Shown: positions 19,801 to 27,918 of the stretch, piece after piece
Layout: every line of letters begins with the position of its first letter
How positions within the stretch are numbered: the stretch's first letter is position 1
From: an uncultured Bacteroidota bacterium
Lineage (GTDB): Bacteria > Bacteroidota > Bacteroidia > Bacteroidales > F082
Length of the DNA stretch: 64,000 nucleotides
Assembly: GCA_903891085.1 (NCBI GenBank)
Contig: CAITDJ010000138.1
Location: 41,762-105,761 of the forward strand
Direction: 5' to 3'
Position numbers and translations under genes: made by a program
Notes under the pieces: generated by a model
Databases searched by the model: none
The model's input: the letters and a program-made list of their open reading frames with translations, nothing else
What the model was told of the DNA's origin: nothing

Positions 19801-21135
19801 CAAGCAGCTGATATCATCAAATATCATGCTTCGAAAAAGAAACTTGAGCTATTGCTGAACATTCAACCCGATTTACCCAGATTTGCTGTGACCGACCCTG
19901 TCCGATTGAAACAGATTTTAGTCAATTTACTAGGCAACGCCGTCAAATTTACCGAATTGGGCGAGGTAGAACTGAAGGTCGCTTTTGATCCATCGGATGG
20001 AAACAAAGGATTGTTGCGCTTTTCGGTACGAGATACAGGCATAGGTATTAATGATGATCAGCAGAAAAAGCTTTTCAAGGCATTTTCACAAGCCGACACC
20101 TCCACCACACGAAAATTTGGCGGCACCGGACTCGGCCTTACCATATCGAATATGCTTGCCGAAAAAATGGGAAGTAAAATTGAAATTATCAGTGAACCCG
20201 ATAAAGGATCAACATTCTACTTTACCATTGAAACTGAATTTGAGATAGGCGACAAACCCGATGCCACCTCCTTGCTTGATGTGAAACGCGTGTTGGTTAT
20301 TGATGACAACGGCAATAACCGATTGATACTCGAGCACACTTTCAACAGCTGGAAAATTGCATTTACTGGTATCGATAACGGACGTGATGCGGTTAAAATC
20401 ATTTCGCAGTCAGACCCTTTTGACGCGATCATTGTTGATTATAATATGCCCGAAATGAGCGGTATGGATACCATTAGGATGATTCGTGAAGACTTGCATC
20501 TTTCGCCCGAAGCACTGCCAATTATCCTGCTTCACAGCTCTTCGGATGATGCAGAAATAGTAGAGGATTGCAAAAAACTGGGTGTTCGATTCAACCTGGT
20601 AAAGCCTGTAAAATCGCAGGAACTTCTCAATTACCTGAGAAATCTAAGGATTCAACCCGGTCCGGAAACAAAAGTCACTAAAACATTGACTTACAATAAA
20701 ACCATTGACACATCAGACCGGCCCACCCCGATAATTCTTGTTACAGAAGATGTTACAATGAATATGTTATTGGTCACTACACTTATTCGTCAAATTGCAC
20801 CCGGTTCGGAAATATTACAGGCTAAAAATGGCAAAGAGGCTTTCAGTGTTGTGACAAGGAAACATCCAAGTCTCATTTTTATGGATATACAAATGCCTGA
20901 AATGGACGGCCTTGAGGCGACGCTGGCAATACGTAAACATGAGCAGGGAACCAACAGTCATATTCCAATTATTGCGCTGACTGCGGGCGCAATAAAAGGC
21001 GAGGAAGAAAAATGCAGGGAAGTTGGTATGGATGATTTTTTAACCAAACCCATCGCGCATGATGCCTTGTTTCATATACTTGAGAAATATTTATCAGTTC
21101 CTTTAAGTGATTTAAATCATAAAAATATGGAATAA
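16843..21135 (+). CDS. Membrane 7TM-PAS-GAF hybrid histidine kinase with two receivers (HK5)
   Basis: A 1430-residue inner-membrane hybrid kinase. Parts in order: 7TM sensor domain (1-225), degenerate PAS (about 235-335), three PAS domains (345-465, 475-585, 590-715), GAF (about 720-885), HisKA with His915 in MSHEIRTPLN, HATPase (about 1020-1140, boxes NAVKFT, DTGIGI, GTGLGL), receiver 1 (about 1147-1265, VIDDN and VDYNMPEMSG) and receiver 2 (about 1294-1420, VTEDV and MDIQMPEMDG, KP near the end). Both receivers keep the phospho-acceptor Asp. No Hpt or DNA-binding domain follows. The 7TM and second PAS modules are paralogous to HK4. It has its own promoter and a palindrome upstream. Confidence 0.93.
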   Translation: MDQAFTIYSGFFLATAFVSFFVASLAWQRRSVKGAKELTRLMLAAGVWSFLIIFETASISVNDKILWAKLAYLGAVSTPLFYFLFVLRFTGKDRFISTKNIVYLFIIPLITLLLTFTNELHGLIWSGFSAISASTNMMEFHHGIAFWIGYMTYNYLLLLIATILIFSFIISHSNTFRTQGIVVLIAGLLPWAASLFYLTGSNPVPGLDLVPVSIISSGVVMAYAILYKRFLDLAPVARETLVETLLDGIVALDNQNRIQDINEEAMSFLGIRNKNIIGLQALSAGASIQSLMNATIVQESFEQFEVNESGVSRIYNIIKQPIKNHPGSRLVIIRDITENKRTEETLFNERALFRTIIDLIPDAVYVKDTEGRKIFANPKEVHFSGKLSENEIIGKTDFNLYPDFEAKRAQDEDQFVMQSGESILEKDGNLIDKDGEQHWLLVSKVPLRDVHGKITGLVGVTHDITARKMVEWKLSESETNFRTFFETMDDMVFIADQHGKIFQVNGSVIRKLGYNLNELKHMHVLDLYPAEKRQEAEYIFSEMFAGRLDACPLPLVRKDGVYLPVETRIWFGKWDGIDCIFGLSKDLSKEQESLQKFNKIFDNNPALMAISSIPDRKFTEVNHAFLTKTGFTKEEVIGKTAIDLGFFIQPHIQNQIADDIEKKGTTHNRELKIKTKSGDLLDGLFSGEVIENQDKKYFLTVMIDITESKKLEGDIKLQNDFYNIISKVSERLIQTESDRLDSEINRSLEMLGTFNMVDRTYIFELDPVKDEINNTFEWCANGVSPEIDNLQGIPFSFIPRWKENFLKNEHVYIVSVNDLPDELMLEKEILEPQGIQSLVTVPMYYGPALIGFLGFDSVSEQKNWSEQVILLLKVFANVLAGVIFKKKTEAALSKAKQEADTANKSKSEFLANMSHEIRTPLNGIIGFTDLLLKTPLNKTQLQYADNVNIAGLSLLGIINDILDFSKIEAGKMELDMISTDIIDLSEQAADIIKYHASKKKLELLLNIQPDLPRFAVTDPVRLKQILVNLLGNAVKFTELGEVELKVAFDPSDGNKGLLRFSVRDTGIGINDDQQKKLFKAFSQADTSTTRKFGGTGLGLTISNMLAEKMGSKIEIISEPDKGSTFYFTIETEFEIGDKPDATSLLDVKRVLVIDDNGNNRLILEHTFNSWKIAFTGIDNGRDAVKIISQSDPFDAIIVDYNMPEMSGMDTIRMIREDLHLSPEALPIILLHSSSDDAEIVEDCKKLGVRFNLVKPVKSQELLNYLRNLRIQPGPETKVTKTLTYNKTIDTSDRPTPIILVTEDVTMNMLLVTTLIRQIAPGSEILQAKNGKEAFSVVTRKHPSLIFMDIQMPEMDGLEATLAIRKHEQGTNSHIPIIALTAGAIKGEEEKCREVGMDDFLTKPIAHDALFHILEKYLSVPLSDLNHKNME

Positions 21136-21264
21136 AGATTTCATTATGCCATACTTCCATTTTCGTAATATGCAGGTAAGAATGTGAATGTCACCATTGA
21201 AATGAATCATTAGAAGTATCAGAGAATTGAAATCCTTGTGGTACAATTTATATTAAAAGTATTG

Positions 21265-21297
21265 TTGGAAACGGGAACCATTTTCATTGTATATTAG
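21265..21297 (+). promoter_or_regulatory. Candidate promoter for HK6
   Basis: TTG at 21265-21267 and TATATTAG at 21290-21297 (one mismatch to TAnnTTTG) are 22 bases apart, 24 bases before the HK6 start codon. Confidence 0.35.
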
Positions 21298-21321
21298 CAC
21301 AGAAAAGTTGAAATAATTTTT

Positions 21322-24300
21322 TTGAACATGGAGCATCTGAAACAAACACAATTGCCTTCCTTGAATCTTGACAATATCAGTTTTGAGGACCTGTTCAATC
21401 TTGAAGAAATCCAACAAATTCAGGATGAATATGCCAGCGCAACCAATGTAGCATCCATCATTACTTTTCCTGATGGCACACCCATCACCAAGCCAAGCAA
21501 TTTTTGCAAACTGTGTAATATTATTCGAAAAACTGAAAAAGGGTTGCGCTATTGTGAACATTCTGATTCCGTTATCGGTCGTCAGCACCTTGATGGTCCT
21601 ATAATTGAAACCTGTTTGAGTGGCGGATTGTGGGACGCAGGTATTAGTATTACCGTTGGTGGCAAGCATCTTGCCAATTGGTTGATCGGGCAGGGCAGGA
21701 CCGAATCGGCTGACCTGACAAAAATGGCTGCATATGCCAAAGAAATAGGCATTGACATGGATGAATTTTTTGCTGCTTACAACGAAGTTCCCATATTTTC
21801 ATCAGCGCATTTTCAAAATATTTCACAAACGCTATATCTGATAGTCAAGCAATTATCCGATAAGGCTTATCAAAATCTTCAACAGGCGCATTTTATTGCC
21901 GAAAGTAAGAAAACGAAGGAAAAGTTGAAACAAACGATGCATAGTTACCACGATGTGTTCAATGCAGTTTCTGAAGCAATTTTTATTCAGGATGCGGATA
22001 CAGCGGTAATTATTGATGTGAACAAAAGTGCTGAAATTATTTTTGGATTCACACGTGAAGAAATTTTGGGCAAGACACCCGAATACTTTGCTTATCCCGG
22101 GAAAAATGACCTTGACCAGTTGGCTAAGAATGCACAGGAAGTGTTTACAAGTGGCATTGCAGATCGATACGAATTCTGGGCAATCCGCAAAAACGGAGAA
22201 ATTTTTCCACAAGAAGTTATTTTAAACAAAGGCCGGTACTTTGGCAAGGATGTACTGATAGCTGCTGCACGCGACATGACACAACAAAATGAAGCCGATG
22301 AGTTAATCAAAAAAGAAAAGGCGGAATTAAGTTCTATTGTAGAAGCCGGCAATATTTATGTCATTAATACTGACCTGAATGGAAATTACACCTATTTCAA
22401 CCAGCATTTTAGCGATAGATTTAAATGGATATTCAATGGTAACGAAATAATTGGCAGGAATGCCCTGGAATCGATTTTACCAGAAGATCATGAAAGAACC
22501 ATTGATATTGTTAAAACATGTATTCAACATCCGAATACAACGCATCAGTTGGAATTGCGAAACCCGATTAGAAATGGCGGAATATTTACGACACTTTGGG
22601 AGTTTACCTGCCGATCGGATATGCAAGGTAATCCGAATGACATTTTATGCATAGGTATTGATATTACTGCTCAAAAAAAGGCTGAAAACGAATTACGCAA
22701 AAGTGAGGAAAAATACAGGGCATTGGTTGATAACGCCTTTGAAGGCAGTTTAATTATCGATCTGACTGGAAAGGTACTCTTTGCCAATCAAACATTGATC
22801 CGGACATTTGGGTACGAAAATCTGGGTGAAGTTGCTGATAGAAATATTTTCGATTTTTTTGCTCCCGAATCAATACAGCAGGCTATTGAAGATCTTACAC
22901 GCATGGTTCAGGGCGAAACACTTGATGTTGCAAATTACTGCGGCATCACTAAAAATGGCAATAAAATATGGTTTGAAAGTATTGGTAAAATTATTGAATA
23001 TGAAGGTGCAAAAGCAGATATAATATCTGTTCGTGATATTTCGACAAAAAGAAAAGCCGCTGAAGCCCTGCGCGAAAGTGAAGATAAATACCGTACCATT
23101 GCAGAAAACACCTCCGATGGTATTTTAATTCTCGATGAAAACCGTCAGGCTCAATACGCTTCACCTGCTTATTTGAGGCAACTTGGATATCCGGTTGGAG
23201 AATCCCCGGTTTTAAACGCTGAAATCATTTTTTCTTTCATACATCCTGAGGAAAGGGATAGCTTGTTTAACAGGATTTATGAATCAATTGAACAAAAAAA
23301 GGATGGATTAACCTATGCTTACAGGGCAAAACATCAGGACGGATATTATATTTGGCTTGAAGATAATGCGAGGTTTATTTATGACAATCAGGGTAATCAC
23401 CTTAAAACATACATCATTAGCCGCAATATTACTGAGCGAAAACTGACGGAAGAAAAACTGGTTGAGAATGAGGACAAGTTCCGCGCCATTACTGAAACCG
23501 CCAATGATGCCATTTTCGTTTCAAACAGTTCGGGTGACATCGTTTTTTGCAATCCCAAAGCTCTCGAAGTATTCGGGTATGACAAATCAGAGCTACTAAA
23601 TCAACCCTATGAAATCTTATTGCCTGAGCAATATAGGTTAAACCATCAAATGAGTTTCAATACATTTGTTTCCGAAAACGTTTCTCACATAATGGGTAAA
23701 CTGCGTGAATTCACTGCAGTGAAGAAAAATGGCTCTGAATTTCCCATTGAAATCTCATTATCAAACTGGAAAACATCTTCAGGGGTTTTTATTTCAGCGA
23801 ATATCAGAGATATCTCCGAACGCAAAAGAGCAGAAAAAATTAATAAAATTCAAAACCTTATCACTGCAGCTGCACTCGAAACCAAAGATTTACGCGAATT
23901 GATCAGTTTAGTAAGAGTACAATTAAGCACTATTATTGATACTACAAATTTCTTTATTGCTTTGCTCAACGAACAAACGGGCATGCTAACAGCACCCTTT
24001 GTGAGTGACGAAAATGATGACGGAAATGAATGGCCGGCTGAAAAATCACTTACAGGATTGGTAATCCGGCGAAATAAAGCGTTTTTGCTTTCGCTACACG
24101 ATATTGAGGAACTCTACAAAGAAGGCGAAGTAGCGCTGATCGGCAGTCCGGCTTTATGCTGGCTGGGTGTTCCTTTACACATGGAAGGAAAAACGACCGG
24201 TGCTTTCGTTGTGCAGAGTTACACCAACGAAAATGCATATTCAGACAGCGATCTGGAAATACTCGAATTTATTTCGCACCAGATCAGTATGGCCATCCAG

Positions 24301-25830
24301 CGAAAAAACAACGAACAACAAATCAGCTTATTGGGCAAATCGACTGAACAAAGTCCGGTGAGTATCGTAATCACCAACGTTGATGGAAAAGTGGAATATG
24401 TAAATCCGAAATTTTGCGAAGTAACTGGCTACTCAGTAGAAGAAGCCATTGGTCAGAATCCTCGATTATTGAAATCAGGATTACACCCACCGGAAGTATA
24501 TACTGAATTATGGACTAATCTTAAATCAGGCCGACAATGGTTTGGAGAATTGCATAACCGTCGAAAAAATGGTGAATTATTCTGGGAAAATGTCAGTATT
24601 TCACCATTGACGGACCTAAATGGAGATATTACCCACTTTGTAGCTGTGAAAGAAGACATCACTGAAAAGAAAGCACTTTTTGAAGAACTTGTTCTTACGA
24701 AGGAAAAAGCACAGGAAAGTGACCGACTCAAAACAGCATTTCTCAACAACATATCTCACGAAATCCGTACTCCATTCAATGGAATCCTTGGATTCCTTTC
24801 CCTGATAAGTGCACAGGATATCAGCATTACCGAAAGGGATCTTTATATCGGAATCATCAACCAAAGTGCTGACAGACTGATAAATACCATTAATGATATT
24901 GTCGAAATTTCAACAATCCAAGCCGGTCAAACCAAAGTTTATATTGCTGAAACAAATATTAATAAACTAGTCGATAAACTCTATTATAAATTCGATCCCT
25001 TTGCAGAAACCAAGGGTTTGGAACTTATAATAAAAAAAACTCTTTCAGACGCGGATTGCTTTGTCAAAACTGATGAAACAAAACTGCTGGCTATTCTTAA
25101 CAATCTGATTAATAACGCGATCAAATTTACCAAGAAAGGATCTGTTGAAATCGGATATTCTTTACACAATGATATCCTCCGTTTCTATGTGAAAGATACA
25201 GGCATAGGTATTCCTGAAGAAAAATGTCAATCAATTTTTGAGCGTTTTATGCAGGCAGATGTTTCGAATACGCGTGGTTTCGAAGGCTCCGGTTTGGGTC
25301 TTTCCATTGCTAAAGCATATGTGGAAATGCTCGAAGGTACCATCTGGCTTGAAAGCAAGGTAGGAATCGGATCAAAATTCTTTCTGCAGATTCCTTGTCA
25401 GACTAATGATGATATTAAGCCTGAATCTGTTGCCGAAAAACCTGATAATCTGCAAAACAGTGGGGAGAATCTTACTATTCTCTTTGCTGAGGATGATGAT
25501 ATTAATTTCGATTTTACAAATGTCATCCTAAGCCGTGCTGACTATAAAGTACTTCGTGCAAAAACAGGCGCTGAAGCAATACAACTTTGCAGAAATAATC
25601 CCCACGTTTCACTCATTCTGATGGACATCAAAATGCCGGGCATTAATGGATACATCGCCACAAAGGAAATAAGACTATTTAATCAGGATATCCCAATAAT
25701 TGCCGTTACGGCATATGCCCAACCCGGCGATGAGCAGCGCGCACTTGATGCAGGTTGCACTTATTATCTGGCGAAACCAGTAAGAAGACACGAACTCCTG
25801 AACCTTGTAAATTCATATCTTAAAAAATAG
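21322..25830 (+). CDS. PocR-PAS-GAF hybrid histidine kinase with receiver (HK6)
   Basis: A 1502-residue soluble hybrid kinase, the largest of the array. Residues about 10-175 form a PocR-type ligand-binding domain (DLFNLEEIQQIQDEYASAT opening, Cys-rich CKLC..C segment, LANWLIGQ core). Five PAS domains follow (about 205-330, 332-458, 462-578, 583-710, 712-838), then a GAF (840-998), a sixth PAS (1004-1125), HisKA with His1146 in ISHEIRTPFN, an HATPase domain (NAIKFT, DTGIGI, GSGLGL) and a receiver (about 1383-1500, AEDDD and LMDIKMPGING). PocR domains are thought to sense small organic compounds; the ligand here is unknown. The kinase core is of the same subtype as HK2. A terminator-like hairpin lies about 160 bases downstream. 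Confidence 0.93.
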   Translation: MNMEHLKQTQLPSLNLDNISFEDLFNLEEIQQIQDEYASATNVASIITFPDGTPITKPSNFCKLCNIIRKTEKGLRYCEHSDSVIGRQHLDGPIIETCLSGGLWDAGISITVGGKHLANWLIGQGRTESADLTKMAAYAKEIGIDMDEFFAAYNEVPIFSSAHFQNISQTLYLIVKQLSDKAYQNLQQAHFIAESKKTKEKLKQTMHSYHDVFNAVSEAIFIQDADTAVIIDVNKSAEIIFGFTREEILGKTPEYFAYPGKNDLDQLAKNAQEVFTSGIADRYEFWAIRKNGEIFPQEVILNKGRYFGKDVLIAAARDMTQQNEADELIKKEKAELSSIVEAGNIYVINTDLNGNYTYFNQHFSDRFKWIFNGNEIIGRNALESILPEDHERTIDIVKTCIQHPNTTHQLELRNPIRNGGIFTTLWEFTCRSDMQGNPNDILCIGIDITAQKKAENELRKSEEKYRALVDNAFEGSLIIDLTGKVLFANQTLIRTFGYENLGEVADRNIFDFFAPESIQQAIEDLTRMVQGETLDVANYCGITKNGNKIWFESIGKIIEYEGAKADIISVRDISTKRKAAEALRESEDKYRTIAENTSDGILILDENRQAQYASPAYLRQLGYPVGESPVLNAEIIFSFIHPEERDSLFNRIYESIEQKKDGLTYAYRAKHQDGYYIWLEDNARFIYDNQGNHLKTYIISRNITERKLTEEKLVENEDKFRAITETANDAIFVSNSSGDIVFCNPKALEVFGYDKSELLNQPYEILLPEQYRLNHQMSFNTFVSENVSHIMGKLREFTAVKKNGSEFPIEISLSNWKTSSGVFISANIRDISERKRAEKINKIQNLITAAALETKDLRELISLVRVQLSTIIDTTNFFIALLNEQTGMLTAPFVSDENDDGNEWPAEKSLTGLVIRRNKAFLLSLHDIEELYKEGEVALIGSPALCWLGVPLHMEGKTTGAFVVQSYTNENAYSDSDLEILEFISHQISMAIQRKNNEQQISLLGKSTEQSPVSIVITNVDGKVEYVNPKFCEVTGYSVEEAIGQNPRLLKSGLHPPEVYTELWTNLKSGRQWFGELHNRRKNGELFWENVSISPLTDLNGDITHFVAVKEDITEKKALFEELVLTKEKAQESDRLKTAFLNNISHEIRTPFNGILGFLSLISAQDISITERDLYIGIINQSADRLINTINDIVEISTIQAGQTKVYIAETNINKLVDKLYYKFDPFAETKGLELIIKKTLSDADCFVKTDETKLLAILNNLINNAIKFTKKGSVEIGYSLHNDILRFYVKDTGIGIPEEKCQSIFERFMQADVSNTRGFEGSGLGLSIAKAYVEMLEGTIWLESKVGIGSKFFLQIPCQTNDDIKPESVAEKPDNLQNSGENLTILFAEDDDINFDFTNVILSRADYKVLRAKTGAEAIQLCRNNPHVSLILMDIKMPGINGYIATKEIRLFNQDIPIIAVTAYAQPGDEQRALDAGCTYYLAKPVRRHELLNLVNSYLKK

Positions 25831-25907
25831 GTTATCATCCATTTGCCATGGTCAAGATGAATCGTCAATTATTCTGCCCGACTTATCCGTTGCGAACAGA
25901 ATCCTTT

Positions 25908-25915
25908 TATCTTTG
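25908..25915 (+). promoter_or_regulatory. -7 element of the putative carA leader promoter
   Basis: TATCTTTG followed by CCGGC is a strong match to Bacteroidota -7 regions. A TTG at 25890-25892 is only 15 bases upstream, shorter than usual. Transcription would start near 25922, about 110 bases before carA. Confidence 0.45.
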
Positions 25916-25934
25916 CCGGCAAATTGATTGTACC

Positions 25935-26042
25935 ATGTTTTTATCTCAGCAATTCTTTTCAGACTCAGTAGGATTCAAATCTATAGTTTTAAAGACGGTT
26001 TTTCAACCGTCTTTTTTATTTATTACCAATATCCATGAATAA
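25935..26042 (+). CDS. Putative 35-codon carA leader peptide
   Basis: ATG at 25935 opens a 35-codon frame rich in Phe and Ser. It begins about 13 bases after the predicted transcription start, runs straight through the terminator hairpin at 25991-26014 and stops at TAA 26040-26042, eight bases past the first base of the carA start. This resembles the enterobacterial pyrBI leader (PyrL), whose translation through an attenuator is governed by RNA polymerase pausing at U-rich sites. The leader here is likewise T-rich. No Shine-Dalgarno is visible, which is normal for this phylum. It may be chance; the claim rests on geometry only. Confidence 0.35.
   Translation: MFLSQQFFSDSVGFKSIVLKTVFQPSFLFITNIHE
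25991..26020 (+). terminator. Intrinsic terminator or attenuator upstream of carA
   Basis: A perfect 10-bp stem, AAAGACGGTT and AACCGTCTTT, with a TTTC loop is followed by a T-rich tail. It ends 20 bases before the carA ATG. It could close the kinase transcript, but because the likely carA promoter lies upstream of it, it would also interrupt carA transcription and so act as an attenuator. Confidence 0.8.
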
Positions 26043-27138
26043 TCCAACATACCGAAAGGCTTCGTTAGTACTCGAGGATGGCAGCATCTTCGAAGGTAAA
26101 TCGTTCGGCTTTGAAGCCTCGGTTGCCGGCGAAATAGTCTTCAATACTGCCATGACAGGTTATCCCGAAAGCCTGACCGACCCCTCCTACCGCGGGCAGA
26201 TTATCGTTCTCACCTACCCGTCAATCGGCAATTATGGTGTGCCTGCCAATACCAAACAACACGAACTTTCCGAATTCTTCGAATCAGATCAAATTCATGC
26301 CAAAGGTCTTATTATATCCGACTATTCAGAAAGTTATAACCACTGGAATGCCGCCAAAAGTTTGGGCGACTGGCTAAAAGAAGAGAAGATACCGGCCTTG
26401 TTTGGGATAGACACACGCATGTTAACCAAGCATATCCGAAATCATGGCTGTATGCTCGCCAAAATCATTTTTGATGAGGATCTTTCTTTTGACGATCCAG
26501 GTTTGCGCAATCTGGTGAGTGAGGTAAGTACTTCTGAAAAAATCGTGTATGGGCAAGGTAAAATGAAAATCATGCTTGTCGATTGCGGGGTAAAAAACAA
26601 CATCATCCGGTATCTGCTTCAATACGATACTACCGTTATCAGGGTTGCCTGGGATTATCGCTTCCAGGATGAAGAATTTGACGGTTTGTTTATTTCAAAT
26701 GGTCCGGGCGACCCGGTGCAATGCAGACAAACAATCGATAATCTGAAGGAAGCTCTAAAAAAAGAATATCCCATTTTCGGCATCTGTCTGGGGCATCAGT
26801 TATTGGCCATCGCCTCAGGTGCCACCACCTATAAACTTAAATTCGGACATCGCAGTCACAACCAGCCCGTGATACAGGTTGGAACGCCACATGCATACCT
26901 TACTTCACAAAACCATGGTTATGCTGTTGATAATGCAAGTATTCCTCCTGAATGGAATGCATATTTCACAAACCTGAACGACAACAGCAACGAAGGACTT
27001 CAGCACAAAGATAAGCCCTGGTTTACCACACAATTCCATCCTGAGGCATCGAGTGGGCCAACCGACACTTCTTTTTTATTTGGTGAGTTTATTGGGGCAA
27101 TAGAGAGGTATAAGGGAAAAAAGGTTTTGTGGGAATAA
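26035..27138 (+). CDS. carA: Carbamoyl-phosphate synthase, small (glutaminase) subunit
   Basis: The 367-residue CarA subunit hydrolyses glutamine and channels ammonia to CarB for carbamoyl phosphate, the entry point to pyrimidines and arginine. The N-terminal CPSase_sm_chain domain (1-150, with LVLEDGSIFEGKSFG) and the C-terminal class I amidotransferase (about 175-360) are both complete. The nucleophile is Cys251 in GICLGHQ; the His and Glu of the triad are in FHPEASSGP. The start fits the family's usual N-terminus. It lies directly behind the leader hairpin. carB follows after 780 bases, with an unrelated small gene in between, so the two subunits may not be co-transcribed in the standard way. 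Confidence 0.97.
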   Translation: MNNPTYRKASLVLEDGSIFEGKSFGFEASVAGEIVFNTAMTGYPESLTDPSYRGQIIVLTYPSIGNYGVPANTKQHELSEFFESDQIHAKGLIISDYSESYNHWNAAKSLGDWLKEEKIPALFGIDTRMLTKHIRNHGCMLAKIIFDEDLSFDDPGLRNLVSEVSTSEKIVYGQGKMKIMLVDCGVKNNIIRYLLQYDTTVIRVAWDYRFQDEEFDGLFISNGPGDPVQCRQTIDNLKEALKKEYPIFGICLGHQLLAIASGATTYKLKFGHRSHNQPVIQVGTPHAYLTSQNHGYAVDNASIPPEWNAYFTNLNDNSNEGLQHKDKPWFTTQFHPEASSGPTDTSFLFGEFIGAIERYKGKKVLWE

Positions 27139-27139
27139 G

Positions 27140-27200
27140 GGTATATGGGTATATGGATAATATGGGTAAAAAATTCATGGATATAGTGGTAAAATAGGAT
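27140..27200. repeat. Degenerate GGGTATAT-type short repeats after carA
   Basis: Directly after the carA stop the sequence repeats GGGTATAT / GGATAATAT / GGATATAGTGG units. The units are imperfect and contain stops, so they are non-coding. Confidence 0.6.
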
Positions 27201-27204
27201 TTTT

Positions 27205-27627
27205 ATGGAAAATGAACATATTTTTGAAGAAGCTGCTGGTGGCTATAATGAGCAGAAGGATTTTACAAGTCTGATTTGCTGGAAGAATGAAAGAAATTTA
27301 AAATTGTTTTTCTATCAAAAAATTATCCCCAAAATTCCTGAACATGAGAAGTTTAATCAAATTAATCAAATTAAAAGGGCTGCTGTGAGTGCAACGGCCA
27401 ATATTACCGAGGGCTATGGAAGATTTCATTATCAGGAAGGAATTCAGTTTTACCGATTTTCCAGAGGCTCAATATATGAACTCAAAGACCATTTATTTAG
27501 TTGTAATGATTTCGGATATATTGAAATCCCACTTTTTGAAGAAGGAATAAAGCTAATTGAAACAACAAAAATCAGTTTGAATGGTTTTATCAAATATGTT
27601 GAAAAACAGAAAGTTGAGAAAAAGTAG
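27205..27627 (+). CDS. Four-helix bundle protein of the 23S rRNA IVS-encoded family
   Basis: A 140-residue protein of the four-helix bundle family first found in intervening sequences of 23S rRNA genes (sometimes mislabelled ribosomal protein S23). Visible hallmarks are the helix-turn QIKRAAVSATANITEGYGR and the later SRGSIYELKDHL segment. Family members are small helical homopentamers related to the Avd accessory proteins of diversity-generating retroelements; their cellular role is unclear. Here it sits alone between carA and carB and is flanked on both sides by GTATA-rich repeats, which suggests insertion as a mobile or repeat-associated unit. No reverse transcriptase or variable repeat is nearby. 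A last-exon effect on carB expression is possible but untested. Confidence 0.88.
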   Translation: MENEHIFEEAAGGYNEQKDFTSLICWKNERNLKLFFYQKIIPKIPEHEKFNQINQIKRAAVSATANITEGYGRFHYQEGIQFYRFSRGSIYELKDHLFSCNDFGYIEIPLFEEGIKLIETTKISLNGFIKYVEKQKVEKK

Positions 27628-27654
27628 TGAAATATTGGAGTTGAATTTAAAGTT

Positions 27655-27890
27655 TATAATGGATATAAGGGGTATAAGGTATGTAAGGTATAGGGGGAAT
27701 AAAGGAATATAAGGGATGAGAAAAATAAAGTTGATAATAAATAAAATCAGTTATTCTAATTGAAAACAAAAATTGTTCTGTATATTAAAAAATAAAAAAA
27801 ATCAAAATGTTCAATAACAAACAATTAAAACCCGATAATTACCCTATACACCCTACTCCCCACACCTTATATGCCCCTATACACCATATT
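27655..27890. repeat. Imperfect inverted GGTATA-rich repeats between the bundle gene and carB
   Basis: About 27660-27720 is rich in GGTATAAGG-type units; about 27842-27885 carries the complementary CCTATAC / CCTTATATG-type units in inverted order. The two arms could pair across about 120 bases of AT-rich sequence. The stretch holds no ORF of its own and forms the leader of carB. Confidence 0.5.
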
Positions 27891-27918
27891 TCTCTTTCTC
27901 ACCTAATACCATCCACCT

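Noticed and set aside
25848..25934. Upstream part of the 64-codon ORF before carA
   Set aside because: The promoter-like element at 25908 lies inside it, so only the part from ATG 25935 can belong to the carA transcript.
27205..27627. Diversity-generating retroelement
   Set aside because: The bundle protein is related to Avd, but no reverse transcriptase or template/variable repeat pair was found nearby.
27205..27627. Ribosomal protein S23 assignment
   Set aside because: This old name comes from location in 23S rRNA intervening sequences; the protein is not a ribosomal component.
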